DNA from: Aureimonas altamirensis
Lineage (GTDB): Bacteria > Pseudomonadota > Alphaproteobacteria > Rhizobiales > Rhizobiaceae
Length of the DNA stretch: 64,000 nt
Direction of reading: 5' to 3'
Assembly (NCBI RefSeq): GCF_023702225.1
Contig: NZ_JAMQCO010000003.1
Span: forward strand, 258,435 to 322,434
The notes under the pieces are model-generated. The model saw nothing but the letters and a program-made list of their open reading frames with translations, did no database searches and was not told the DNA's origin. Shown here piece after piece: positions 34,273 to 44,056 of this stretch. The position numbers and the translations under genes are program-made. The stretch's first letter is position 1, and each line of letters begins with the position of its first letter.

Positions 34273-34674
34273 GCCCCATGTCGCACGTGCCTGTGGGCGT
34301 CCCCCGGTCCTCATATGCGAGGGTTGCCGGGACGGTACCTGGAGTGATCCTCCAGTTGGTTTTGCTGCTCGCGAAATCATGGACGCCTTGAAGCAACGAC
34401 GGTCCGGGCCTTTCTGGTCTCTCCCGGTCTCCACCACCGGGATTACTGAAGAGGCACACCATCATTGCCTGAAGTGCGGCGGGTTCTTCCCCACCAAGCC
34501 ATGGCAGACAATTCGGCGTAGATCGTCCTCAACCATGTCTTCATGGCGGGCGAAATCGCGTCGACGCATGTCGCGTTTCGCGCGGACAGCGGTAGAACAG
34601 GGTCTCCACAGGCTGTTCTTCGTTGTCGTGCGTGCGCTCCTATTCAACCTTCCGGTTCGTGGGAGAGCTCAACC
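34273..34674 (+). promoter_or_regulatory. Long structured mRNA leader, possible speF-type element
   Basis: Several hairpins can be drawn: CTGGAG/CTCCAG at 34339-34355, CCCGGT/ACCGGG at 34423-34441, and GAACAG/CTGTTC at 34595-34618. The last two each carry the sequence GGTCTCCAC at the loop. CCGGG at 34404-34408 could compete for the CCCGG at 34423-34427, giving two exclusive folds. A 10-codon open frame (34315-34347, MRGLPGRYLE) ends inside the first hairpin. Alphaproteobacterial ornithine decarboxylase genes are known to carry a conserved 'speF' leader RNA; I cannot confirm a match without a covariance search. Confidence 0.5.
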
Positions 34675-35808
34675 ATGGCAACGCAGCGTATCACCGATTT
34701 CCTCGCCACCCGACGTCCGAGCGGACCTTGCCTCGTCGTCGACCTCGAGGTCGTGCGCGAAAACTTCATCGGCTTCCGGCGCGCCCTTCCCGGCTCCGCC
34801 ATCTACTATGCCGTCAAGGCCAATCCGGCGCCGGAAATCCTGCGTCTTCTGGCTTCGCTCGGCTCCAGCTTCGATTGCGCCTCCGTGGCCGAAATCGAGA
34901 TGGCGCTGAATGCCGGCGCAACCGCGGACCGCATCTCCTACGGCAACACGATCAAGAAAGAGCGCGACATCGCAAGCGCCCATGCGCTCGGCGTTTCGCT
35001 TTTCGCGGTCGATTGCGTCGAAGAGGTCGAGAAGGTGGCGCGCGCAGCGCCCGCAGCGCGCGTCTTCTGCCGCGTGCTTACGGACGGGGCCGGGGCGGAA
35101 TGGCCGCTGTCGCGCAAGTTCGGCTGTGTGCCGGCCATGGCCATCGATGTGCTGGAAACCGCGCATCGTCTGGGCCTTCAGGCAACCGGCGTGTCGTTCC
35201 ACGTCGGCTCGCAGCAGACGAACACGCAAGCCTGGGACAGCGCCCTGGCCGATGCCGCCAACGTCTTCAATACGCTGGCCGAGCGCGGCATCGTGCTGAC
35301 GCTCGTCAACATGGGCGGCGGCTTCCCCACCCGCTACCTGAAGGACGTACCCACCGCCGAGGCCTACGGACAGTCGATCTTTGCCGCGCTGAGCCGGCAT
35401 TTCGGCAACCGCCTGCCCGAGACGATCATCGAGCCGGGCCGCGGCATGGTTGGCGATGCCGGGGTCATCAAGGCGGAAGTGGTTCTGGTGTCGCGCAAGT
35501 CCGCGACCGACGAGAATCGCTGGGTCTATCTCGACATCGGCAAGTTCGGCGGGCTCGCCGAGACGATGGACGAGGCGATCCGCTATCCCATCGTCACCGC
35601 GCGCGATGCCGACCGCAAGGAGCCCTGCGTCCTCGCAGGCCCGACATGCGACAGCGCCGACGTGATGTACGAGAAGGTGCCTTATCCGCTGCCGATCACG
35701 CTGACGGTGGGCGATGAAGTCCTGATCGAGGGCACGGGCGCCTATACGACCACCTATGCCTCGGTGGCCTTCAACGGCTTCGAGCCGCTGCGCGCCTACG
35801 TCATCTGA
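34675..35808 (+). CDS. Ornithine/lysine decarboxylase (fold III, PLP)
   Basis: A 377-residue alanine-racemase-fold decarboxylase of the eukaryote-like ornithine decarboxylase group, making putrescine (or cadaverine) and CO2. Lys48 in YYAVKANP binds PLP, HVGSQQ and EPGRGMVGDAG contact the cofactor, and Cys325 in AGPTCDSADV is the catalytic cysteine contributed across the dimer. The length is typical of alphaproteobacterial enzymes, many of which accept both ornithine and lysine. ATG 34675 follows GGGAGAG. The long leader suggests polyamine-dependent control. Confidence 0.92.
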   Translation: MATQRITDFLATRRPSGPCLVVDLEVVRENFIGFRRALPGSAIYYAVKANPAPEILRLLASLGSSFDCASVAEIEMALNAGATADRISYGNTIKKERDIASAHALGVSLFAVDCVEEVEKVARAAPAARVFCRVLTDGAGAEWPLSRKFGCVPAMAIDVLETAHRLGLQATGVSFHVGSQQTNTQAWDSALADAANVFNTLAERGIVLTLVNMGGGFPTRYLKDVPTAEAYGQSIFAALSRHFGNRLPETIIEPGRGMVGDAGVIKAEVVLVSRKSATDENRWVYLDIGKFGGLAETMDEAIRYPIVTARDADRKEPCVLAGPTCDSADVMYEKVPYPLPITLTVGDEVLIEGTGAYTTTYASVAFNGFEPLRAYVI

Positions 35809-35821
35809 CGCCCGACCGTTG

Positions 35822-35842
35822 CGGGCGGCCCTGTGCCGCCCG
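35822..35842. terminator. Hairpin after the decarboxylase gene
   Basis: Arms CGGGCGGC and GCCGCCCG around a 5-base loop, 13 bp after the stop. No T tract follows, so it is a weak candidate terminator. Confidence 0.45.
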
Positions 35843-35891
35843 TCATACCCGCCCGACTTTTCATCCGCCCTTCCCGAGGGAGTGCCGCGCC

Positions 35892-36605
35892 ATGCTGCCT
35901 GCGCATTCTTTTCCGATGCCTTCAATCCGGCCAGAGATCCGCCTGCGCGCCGAGTGCGGCGCAGACGTGCCGGCGCGCGAAGCGCTGCTGGACGCCGCGA
36001 TGGGCAAGGCGCGCAAGCGCAAGTCCTCGGAGGCGATCCGCCGCGGCCGTATGCCGGCCGATGGCCTTTCGCTCATTGCGGAAGACGAGGCCGGCCGCGT
36101 CGTCGGCACGGTCCGCCTGTGGCACGTCGATGCCGGCGGCCGGCGTGCCCTGCTGCTTGGCCCGCTGGCCGTGCAGCCGGGGCTCGACGGCATGGGCATC
36201 GGCTCTATGCTGATGCGACGGGCGATTGCCGAAGCCAGCTTTCGCGGCCACGGGGTGATCCTCCTGGTGGGGGACGCGTCCTATTACGAACGCTTCGGCT
36301 TCAGCGCACTGGCGACGGGACGTCTCGCCATGCCCGGCCCCTACGAACGGCATCGCCTGCTGGCGCTGGAACTGGCGCCCGGCGCGCTTCAGGATGCGGA
36401 CGGGGTCATCTGCGGCACAGGCCGGCGCCTGATCGCCGATCGCAGGGCAGCATATGCGGCTATCCGGCATTGGCGGAGATCAGCGCCGCCCGTGCCGACC
36501 GCACATGCCGCCGCATCTGCAACTCGGCCACCTCGCCGTCTCGTTCCTGCAGAGCGGCGAGAATGCGCACATGCTCTTTCCATGCCTCCAGTCCCCGCCC
36601 TTTGA
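35892..36605 (+). CDS. GNAT-family N-acetyltransferase
   Basis: A 237-residue acyltransferase of the GNAT fold, YhbS-like. RLRAECGADVPAREALLDAAMG opens the domain, and LAVQPGLDGMGIGSMLMRRAI is the acetyl-CoA loop (the Q/R-x-x-G-x-G/A region), followed by VGDASYYERFGF. Substrate unknown. The catalytic domain ends near residue 190. The last 45 or so residues are Ala/Pro/Arg-rich and are read antisense through the 3' end of the GntR gene, an overlap of 146 bp; they may be a run-on tail after loss of an earlier stop. ATG 35892 is preceded by GAGGGAG. Confidence 0.75.
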   Translation: MLPAHSFPMPSIRPEIRLRAECGADVPAREALLDAAMGKARKRKSSEAIRRGRMPADGLSLIAEDEAGRVVGTVRLWHVDAGGRRALLLGPLAVQPGLDGMGIGSMLMRRAIAEASFRGHGVILLVGDASYYERFGFSALATGRLAMPGPYERHRLLALELAPGALQDADGVICGTGRRLIADRRAAYAAIRHWRRSAPPVPTAHAAASATRPPRRLVPAERRECAHALSMPPVPAL

Positions 36606-37110
36606 CCGCACCATGTTTCTGACGGCAGAGAAAAAGGCGCGGATAGAACTGGTCGCATAAAAGGTCTGCAAGCACCGGGTTGCGGCTGGCCCGTGCAATG
36701 CGGACATGGAAGTCGCCATCCCTGTCGCGCTGGTTGTAGGGGCCCTGCGGCGCCGCGCGCAACGCTGTCCCATGCTCTTCGACGAGATCGGTCAACTCGG
36801 CCAGCTCGGCGTCGGTCATCTCGTCTGCCGCCAGCCGGGCAGCCATTCCTTCGAGCGCCTCCCGCACATCCAGAAGATGCAGGAACTCCGGCAGGGTCGG
36901 CGCGATGACCCGCACGCCCTGGTTTGCGACATGTGTTACCAGCCCGCGCTCCTGAAGACGGCGGATGGCTTCCCGCACCGGGGCACGACTGATGCCGAGT
37001 TCCGCGGCGATGGCCGGTTCGCTGAGCTTGTCGCCGGCCTTCAATTCCCCCGTCAGGATCGCGTTGTTCAAGCTGTCGTAGACGGTTCGCGACGGTACGG
37101 ATCGGCTCAT
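36460..37110 (-). CDS. GntR-family (FCD) transcriptional regulator
   Basis: A 216-residue regulator of the FadR/FCD subfamily. The winged helix LSEPAIAAELGISRAPVREAIRRLQERGLV lies in residues 30-60. The FCD effector domain follows, with the metal-binding Asp and His residues (for example FHVRIARASRN). Such proteins usually respond to small carboxylates, consistent with its divergent placement before the tricarboxylate transporter operon. ATG 37110 has GAGGAG upstream. The gap contains two GTCGAC palindromes that are probable operators. Confidence 0.88.
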   Translation of the reverse strand: MSRSVPSRTVYDSLNNAILTGELKAGDKLSEPAIAAELGISRAPVREAIRRLQERGLVTHVANQGVRVIAPTLPEFLHLLDVREALEGMAARLAADEMTDAELAELTDLVEEHGTALRAAPQGPYNQRDRDGDFHVRIARASRNPVLADLLCDQFYPRLFLCRQKHGAVKGRGLEAWKEHVRILAALQERDGEVAELQMRRHVRSARAALISANAG

Positions 37111-37125
37111 CGAAGACTCCTCAAT

Positions 37126-37208
37126 TGTCGACACATATTGCCCGTTCATATGCACAATTCCAATATACGTACTTGTAACGTGTGGTTTATCGCGTAAGGT
37201 GTCGACAC
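37126..37208. promoter_or_regulatory. Paired TGTCGACAC palindromes in the gntR-tct intergenic region
   Basis: TGTCGACAC at 37126-37134 and GTGTCGACAC at 37199-37208 are near-identical 8-10 bp palindromes whose centres are about 73 bp apart, seven helical turns. One lies just upstream of the gntR start and the other 24 bp before the tctC ATG. They look like operators through which one regulator could control both directions. Confidence 0.5.
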
Positions 37209-37231
37209 TTTCTGGTTCTGGGAGGAAACCG

Positions 37232-38218
37232 ATGATGATCCGCAGTACGCTTATGGCCGCAGCCTTGCTGGCCCTTGCACCCGCAGTCTCCGCCTCGGCG
37301 TTCGAGCCGCGCAATCCCGAATGCATCGCGCCGGCGGCGCCGGGGGGCGGCTTCGACCTGACCTGCCGTATCACCAGTCAGCAGTTGAATCAGCTCGGCA
37401 TCGTGGAGCCCACCATCCGCACCACCAACATGCCGGGCGGGATCGGCGCGGTGGCCTACAACACCATCCAGGCGAACCGGGCGCAGGATCCGAACGTGAT
37501 CATCGCCGTTTCGACGGGCTCGTGGGTCAATCTCGCGCAGGGCAAGTTCGGTCGCTTTACGGAAAACGATGTCCGCTGGATCGGCGCCGTCGGAGCCGAC
37601 TACGGGGTCCTAGCCGTCCGCAAGGACAGCCGCTTCGAGACGCTGGAAGATTTCGTCGCGGCGCTGAAGGAAGACGCGGGTTCGGTGCCCATCGGCGCAG
37701 GCGGAACGGTCGGCAGCCAGGACTGGATGAAGCCGGCCCTCGTGGCGCGCGCGGCAGGGGTCGATCCTCGCCAGATGCGTTATTTGTCCTATGAAGGCGG
37801 CGGCGAGGCGCTGGCCGCCCTGCTGGGCGGAACGATAGAGGTTCTGCCCGGCGATGCATCCGAGATCCTCGGCCAGTTGGAAGCGGGCGAGGTGCGCGTG
37901 CTGGCGACGTTTTCGGCCGAGAGGCTTCCCGGCGCCTTTGCCGACATCCCGACCGCCAAGGAAGCGGGATACGATGTCGAATGGCCGATCGTGCGCGGCT
38001 TCTATGCGCCGCCCCGCATCTCCGATGAGGAATACGCCTACTGGGTGGACGCGCTGACCAAGCTGAACGCAAACCCGGAATGGCAGAAAGTGCGCGGCGA
38101 GCAGGGCCTGTTCGAATACGATCTCGTGGGCGCAGAGTTCGACGCCTTCGCCAAGGAGCGGACGACCGCCTTCCGTACGCTCGCCTCCGAAGTCGGCCTG
38201 CCGACGTCCGGCAACTGA
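37232..38218 (+). CDS. tctC: Tripartite tricarboxylate transporter substrate-binding protein (Bug family)
   Basis: A 328-residue periplasmic binding protein. The signal peptide ends at SASA-FEP (about residue 20). The family motifs for carboxylate binding are CIAPAAPGGGFDLTCRI and TTNMPGGIGAVAYNTI. It hands substrate to the TctAB membrane pair, encoded directly downstream. The Bug family binds citrate, tricarballylate, glutarate and similar acids; the ligand here may be a C7 tricarboxylate because the operon also encodes a methylisocitrate lyase-like enzyme. ATG 37232 follows GGGAGGAAACCG. Confidence 0.9.
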   Translation: MMIRSTLMAAALLALAPAVSASAFEPRNPECIAPAAPGGGFDLTCRITSQQLNQLGIVEPTIRTTNMPGGIGAVAYNTIQANRAQDPNVIIAVSTGSWVNLAQGKFGRFTENDVRWIGAVGADYGVLAVRKDSRFETLEDFVAALKEDAGSVPIGAGGTVGSQDWMKPALVARAAGVDPRQMRYLSYEGGGEALAALLGGTIEVLPGDASEILGQLEAGEVRVLATFSAERLPGAFADIPTAKEAGYDVEWPIVRGFYAPPRISDEEYAYWVDALTKLNANPEWQKVRGEQGLFEYDLVGAEFDAFAKERTTAFRTLASEVGLPTSGN

Positions 38219-38228
38219 GGCGCAACCC

Positions 38229-38675
38229 ATGACGCCGCTTGCCGCCAAGACGATGGACCGGGCCAGCGGCGCATTGCTGCTCCTGCTCGGCATCGGGGCC
38301 GTCTGGCATGCCCAGACCCTTTCCGTGCCCTTCGCCTCGGACCCCATAGGGCCCAAGGCCTTCCCGACCATCGCCGGGGCCATACTGGTCCTGGCGGGCG
38401 CCAGCATCCTGTTTCGCCCCGAAGCGATCGAACTGGAGACCGGGCACAGGATGCGCGTCGCCGGAGTTGCCATCGCCTCGCTCGTCTACCCGTTCCTTCT
38501 GCTTCCGCTGGGCTTCGTTCCGGCGACGGCCTTGCTGGGCCTCGTCACCGCGCGCGCCTTTCGAGGTCCGTGGTTGGGCTCCATCATCGCATCGATCCTG
38601 CTGGCGGCCGCCTTCCTGCTGATCATCGATACCGCACTCGGACTGCCGCTGCCGCGCGGCCCGCTGGGGATCTGA
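38229..38675 (+). CDS. tctB: Tripartite tricarboxylate transporter small membrane subunit TctB
   Basis: A 148-residue protein with four predicted membrane helices, the usual form of the small subunit. The loop SDPIGPKAFPTIAG between helices one and two is the family signature. It is required with TctA for sodium- or proton-driven uptake. The start is 10 bp after the tctC stop and its own stop ends 1 bp before tctA. Confidence 0.9.
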   Translation: MTPLAAKTMDRASGALLLLLGIGAVWHAQTLSVPFASDPIGPKAFPTIAGAILVLAGASILFRPEAIELETGHRMRVAGVAIASLVYPFLLLPLGFVPATALLGLVTARAFRGPWLGSIIASILLAAAFLLIIDTALGLPLPRGPLGI

Positions 38676-38676
38676 C

Positions 38677-40188
38677 ATGGAAGCGCTCTCCTCGCTCGCC
38701 TACGGATTCAGTGTCGCGCTGACGCCGTTCAACCTCTCGCTCGCGCTGGTCGGCGCTGCCCTCGGCACCGCCATTGGGGCCTTACCCGGCATCGGCCCCA
38801 TCAACGCCATCGTCCTGTTGCTGCCACTGTGCTTTTCGCTGCAATTGCCGCCGGAAAGCGCGCTGATCCTGCTCGCCGGCATCTATTACGGCAGCGGTTA
38901 CGGTGGCCGCATATCGTCCATCCTTCTCAATATCCCCGGCGATCCGGGGCTGGTGATGACGACGCTGGACGGTTATCCGCTGGCGCAGCAGGGGCGCGGC
39001 GCCGCGGCGCTGGCCATCAGCGGTATCGCCAGCTTCGTCGGCGGCACGCTGACGGTCATCCTGCTGACCTTCCTCGCGGTGCCGCTGGCACGCCTTGCCG
39101 TTTCCTTCGGCCCGGCCGACTACGTTGCGCTGATGGCGCTGGCCTTCGCGCTCCTGACGGCGATGGGCATGGCCCGCACCGCCAAGACTTGGGCCGCCAT
39201 CGCCCTCGGCTTTCTACTCGCCTGTGTCGGTATCGACGGGGGCTCCGGCGTCGAGCGCTTCACTTTCGGTTCGCTCGAGTTTCTCGGCGGCATCGACTTC
39301 ACGGTGCTGACGATCGGCCTTTTCGCCGTCAGCGAAATCCTTGTGGTCGCCGAAGGGCTGCGCTCAGGCGTCATCACCGAACTTGGCGGGGGCAAGCGGC
39401 TGGCGGTCGGCGAGACCCTGCGCTGCCTGCCCGCGATGCTGCGTTCCACCGGCATCGGCTTCTTCCTCGGCATCCTGCCGGGTACCGGAGCGGCCGTCTC
39501 GTCGGTGCTGGCCTACACCGCCGAGAAGAAGGTTTCCGACAAGGGCACGTTCGGCAAGGGCGACATGCGCGGCCTCGCCGCACCGGAAACCGCCGACAAT
39601 GCCGCGCAAACCGCGTCCATGGTGCCAATGCTGGTTCTCGGCATTCCCGGCTCGGGCACGACGGCAGTGCTTCTGGGTGCGTTGCTGATGTATTCGGTGA
39701 CGCCCGGCCCGCTGCTGTTCACGCAGCGTCCGGAGATCGCATGGGGGCTGATCGCCTCGATGTATGTCGGCAACCTGATGCTTCTGGCGTTGAACCTGCC
39801 GCTTGTCGGCCTGTTCGCACGCCTGCTGATGGTGCCGTACTGGATTCTCTTTCCGGGGGTATTGGGCCTGTCCTTCGCGGGCGTCTATGCCGCCACCAAC
39901 TCGGCGTTCGAACTCGTGCTGACAACGCTGATCGGCATCTTCGCCTATGCCATGCGCAAGGTCGGCATCCCGCTCATCCCACTGTTGATCGCATTCGTCC
40001 TGTCGCGCCTGTTCGAAGACAATCTCAGACGCGCGCTTTCCCTTTCGGACGGCGATCCGTCGATCCTGTTCGGCTCGATAACCGCCATCCTGTTCTGGAT
40101 CGTCACGGCACTGATCGTGCTTCTGCCGCTGCTGGCGCCGCGACTGCGCTCCCGCGTGCGGGAAGCTTCCGAAAGCGAGGGCGGCTGA
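38677..40188 (+). CDS. tctA: Tripartite tricarboxylate transporter large membrane subunit TctA
   Basis: A 503-residue protein with about 11-12 membrane helices. The two conserved motifs are GALPGIGPINAIVLLLPL near residue 35 and the repeat FLGILPGTGAAVSSVLAY near residue 265, which together form the transport site. AYGFSVALTPFNL is a typical start. It completes the TctCBA system. The lyase gene begins 34 bp after its stop. Confidence 0.93.
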   Translation: MEALSSLAYGFSVALTPFNLSLALVGAALGTAIGALPGIGPINAIVLLLPLCFSLQLPPESALILLAGIYYGSGYGGRISSILLNIPGDPGLVMTTLDGYPLAQQGRGAAALAISGIASFVGGTLTVILLTFLAVPLARLAVSFGPADYVALMALAFALLTAMGMARTAKTWAAIALGFLLACVGIDGGSGVERFTFGSLEFLGGIDFTVLTIGLFAVSEILVVAEGLRSGVITELGGGKRLAVGETLRCLPAMLRSTGIGFFLGILPGTGAAVSSVLAYTAEKKVSDKGTFGKGDMRGLAAPETADNAAQTASMVPMLVLGIPGSGTTAVLLGALLMYSVTPGPLLFTQRPEIAWGLIASMYVGNLMLLALNLPLVGLFARLLMVPYWILFPGVLGLSFAGVYAATNSAFELVLTTLIGIFAYAMRKVGIPLIPLLIAFVLSRLFEDNLRRALSLSDGDPSILFGSITAILFWIVTALIVLLPLLAPRLRSRVREASESEGG

Positions 40189-40222
40189 TGCCGCGCCGCA
40201 CGACACATCGAAGGATACCTTA

Positions 40223-41137
40223 GTGACCTATCTGATCGACGAGGACCGGCCGCGCGAACCGGCGGGGAGGCGCTTCCGGGCGCTGATGGACGCGCCGGAC
40301 ATCATGCGCATACCCGGCGCGCATAACGGGTTGGCCGCCATCCAGGCGCGCGATGCCGGCTTCGAGGCGCTCTATCTCTCCGGTGGCGCGGTCAGCGCAT
40401 CCATGGGGCTGCCGGATCTCGGCATCCTGACGCTGGAGGACGTCACCTTCCATCTGCGGCAATTGTCGCGCGCATCGGCGCTTCCCGTGCTGGTCGACGG
40501 CGATACCGGCTTCGGCGAAGCCCTGAACGTGATGAACATGGTTCGCACCTTCGAGGATGCCGGGGCCGGCGCGGTGCAGATAGAAGACCAGCTCCTGCCC
40601 AAGAAGTGCGGCCACCTCAACGACAAGCGCCTTGCTGGCGCGCACGACATGGCGGCCAAGGTTTCGGCGGCGCGGCGTGCGCGGCGCGATCTCGTCATCA
40701 TCGCCCGCACCGACGCTGCCGCCAGCGAAGGCATCGAGGGGGCCGTGTCCCGTGCGAAGCTGTATCTGGAAGCCGGGGCCGACGCCATCTTCCCCGAGGC
40801 CCTGACATCGGTGGAGATGTTCCGGGCCGTCGCCGAGGCCCTGCCCGGCGTGCCCCTTCTCGCCAACATGACCGAGTTCGGGCGCACGCCGCCGCTGACT
40901 GCCGACGAATTTCAGGCGCTTGGCTACGCCATGGTAATCTGGCCGGTTTCCTCGTTGCGCGTTGCCGCCAAGGCGCAGGCCTCGCTTTACGAGACGATCC
41001 GCCGCGACGGCACCCCCGCGGCGGTGTTGGGCGCCATGCAGACGCGGGCCGAGCTTTACGACACAATCGGACTTGCCGAGTACGAGGCGCTCGACCGGTC
41101 GATCATCAAGACGGTGTTGCCGGACGAGTTCGGCTGA
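40223..41137 (+). CDS. prpB: Methylisocitrate lyase-like enzyme (PrpB/MmgF type)
   Basis: A 304-residue protein of the isocitrate lyase/PEP mutase superfamily. VDGDTGFGEALNV supplies the Mg-binding Asp92 and Asp94, and the lyase signature KKCGHLNDK has the catalytic Cys129. IEDQLLPKKCGH is closer to MmgF/PrpB than to oxaloacetate decarboxylases, which lack the cysteine. The reaction would split 2-methylisocitrate into pyruvate and succinate. There is no prpC or prpD nearby; instead it is the last gene of the tctCBA operon. It begins with GTG, preceded by AAGGA. Confidence 0.85.
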   Translation: MTYLIDEDRPREPAGRRFRALMDAPDIMRIPGAHNGLAAIQARDAGFEALYLSGGAVSASMGLPDLGILTLEDVTFHLRQLSRASALPVLVDGDTGFGEALNVMNMVRTFEDAGAGAVQIEDQLLPKKCGHLNDKRLAGAHDMAAKVSAARRARRDLVIIARTDAAASEGIEGAVSRAKLYLEAGADAIFPEALTSVEMFRAVAEALPGVPLLANMTEFGRTPPLTADEFQALGYAMVIWPVSSLRVAAKAQASLYETIRRDGTPAAVLGAMQTRAELYDTIGLAEYEALDRSIIKTVLPDEFG

Positions 41138-41147
41138 CCCCGCCGGA

Positions 41148-42719
<1,572 letters not shown>

Positions 42720-42842
42720 CTAGCATGGGGCGCCGCTTTAGGGAAGCCCCGTTTTGCCGCCTGATTTCGCGATCGCGAGATTGCAGTCGACGGCCGGCCC
42801 CTTGCCGGGCCTCGTGTCCCCGGCCGGCACAGCCATAGCAAA

Positions 42843-43895
42843 TCAGCCGTTATCGGCCGGCGCAGCCTCATCGATCATCAGCGCGTAGGTCTCGGGCACA
42901 TAGCGGAACGCCTCGCCGTCGCGCTGCACGTAGCCGACCGCCGGGAACGGCAGGTGATAGCCGGTGAAGGGCAGCTTCTCGTCTGCCAGCATGGCGGCGA
43001 AGCGCTTGCGCGTCGCCACCGCCGCCGCCTTGTCCATGTCGAAGCGAACGTGCCATTCCGGCTTCTGCAGCGTCACGACATACTGGCTGAACGTATCTCC
43101 CATCAGGAACAGCCGCTTGCCGCCCGACGTCAGTTCGTAGACGAAATGGCCCGGCGTGTGGCCGTAGGCGGCCCGCGCGAACAGGCCGGGAGCCACCTCG
43201 TCGCCATCCTCGGCCAGGGTCATGGTACTCTCCAGCGGCGTCACCCTTGCGGCGACCGCTTCCGCATTGCCGGCGGTGCCGCCGCTCTTTGCCGCGTCGG
43301 ATGTCCAGAACTCGTATTCCTGCCGGCCGACGATCAGGTGCGCATTCGGAAAGGCAGGGGCATCGCCCTCCATCAGCCCGCCGATATGATCGCCATGCAG
43401 ATGCGTCATCACCACCATGGTGACGCGGTCGGCCGGAATGCCGGCGGCTTCCATGCGCTGGCGCAACTGGCCGAGACCGCCTTCGCGGCCGCCGGAGCCG
43501 AACCCGGTATCGATCAGGACCGTTTCTCCGCCCGTCTCGATGACGACCGGGTTGAAGAAGGTGACGAAACGGCCGGCAGGCAGAAGGTTCGCTTCCATCA
43601 GCTCGGCCACCGCCTCGGCGGTCTGGTCCTCGCCGAAGGTCGGGAAAGGCCCGTCGCCGGGGCGAACGCCATCCAGAATGACGGTGACGCGGGCATCGCC
43701 AAGCCTGAAGCGTTGCCAGCCGGGCGCCATCGCGGCCTCTGCGCCCTGCTGTGCAGCGGGTGCGGCTGCGGGCGCTGCCGGTTCTGCGGCAGGTTGCTGG
43801 GCCCGCGCAGCCGTTACCATCGCGCCCGCCGCGGCCGTGCCGAGGGCCAGCTTCAACGCTCCACGACGATCGAGACCCATCTTGTGCCGATTCAT
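42843..43895 (-). CDS. Exported metallo-beta-lactamase-fold hydrolase
   Basis: A 350-residue MBL-fold protein with a Tat-type signal (DRRGALKLALGTAAAGAMVTAARA). A linker of about 25 residues made of Pro, Ala, Glu and Gln follows. The zinc motif is MTHLHGDHIGG near residue 166, with further ligands in GHTPGHF and the final GYHLPFP. This arrangement is like exported quorum-quenching lactonases or other MBL hydrolases; substrate unknown. AGGAG eight bases before ATG 43895 fixes the start; 43922 and 43961 are less likely. It diverges from the MFS gene. Confidence 0.82.
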   Translation of the reverse strand: MNRHKMGLDRRGALKLALGTAAAGAMVTAARAQQPAAEPAAPAAAPAAQQGAEAAMAPGWQRFRLGDARVTVILDGVRPGDGPFPTFGEDQTAEAVAELMEANLLPAGRFVTFFNPVVIETGGETVLIDTGFGSGGREGGLGQLRQRMEAAGIPADRVTMVVMTHLHGDHIGGLMEGDAPAFPNAHLIVGRQEYEFWTSDAAKSGGTAGNAEAVAARVTPLESTMTLAEDGDEVAPGLFARAAYGHTPGHFVYELTSGGKRLFLMGDTFSQYVVTLQKPEWHVRFDMDKAAAVATRKRFAAMLADEKLPFTGYHLPFPAVGYVQRDGEAFRYVPETYALMIDEAAPADNG

Positions 43896-44056
43896 TAGCC
43901 TGCTCCTAGCAGTTTCACGCATGTCGTCTTGCCTGACTTCGATAGGCTTCAATATGGGCAAGTTTGGGCAGGCCGTGAGGCCTCACGACAAATTTGTACG
44001 AACGATCGGGCAGAGGTAAGACGGCCTTATCGATTTTCCGGAAAGCAACCCCAGCC

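Noticed and set aside
34379-34675. A frame starting MDALKQRRSGPFWS in the decarboxylase leader as a separate protein
   Set aside because: It has no stop before the decarboxylase gene, no ribosome site, and no resemblance to any family; it is more likely part of the untranslated leader.
43799-43870. Ala/Pro/Gln repeats in the MBL gene as a DNA repeat element
   Set aside because: The repeat is a protein-level low-complexity linker with varied codons, not a tandem DNA repeat.
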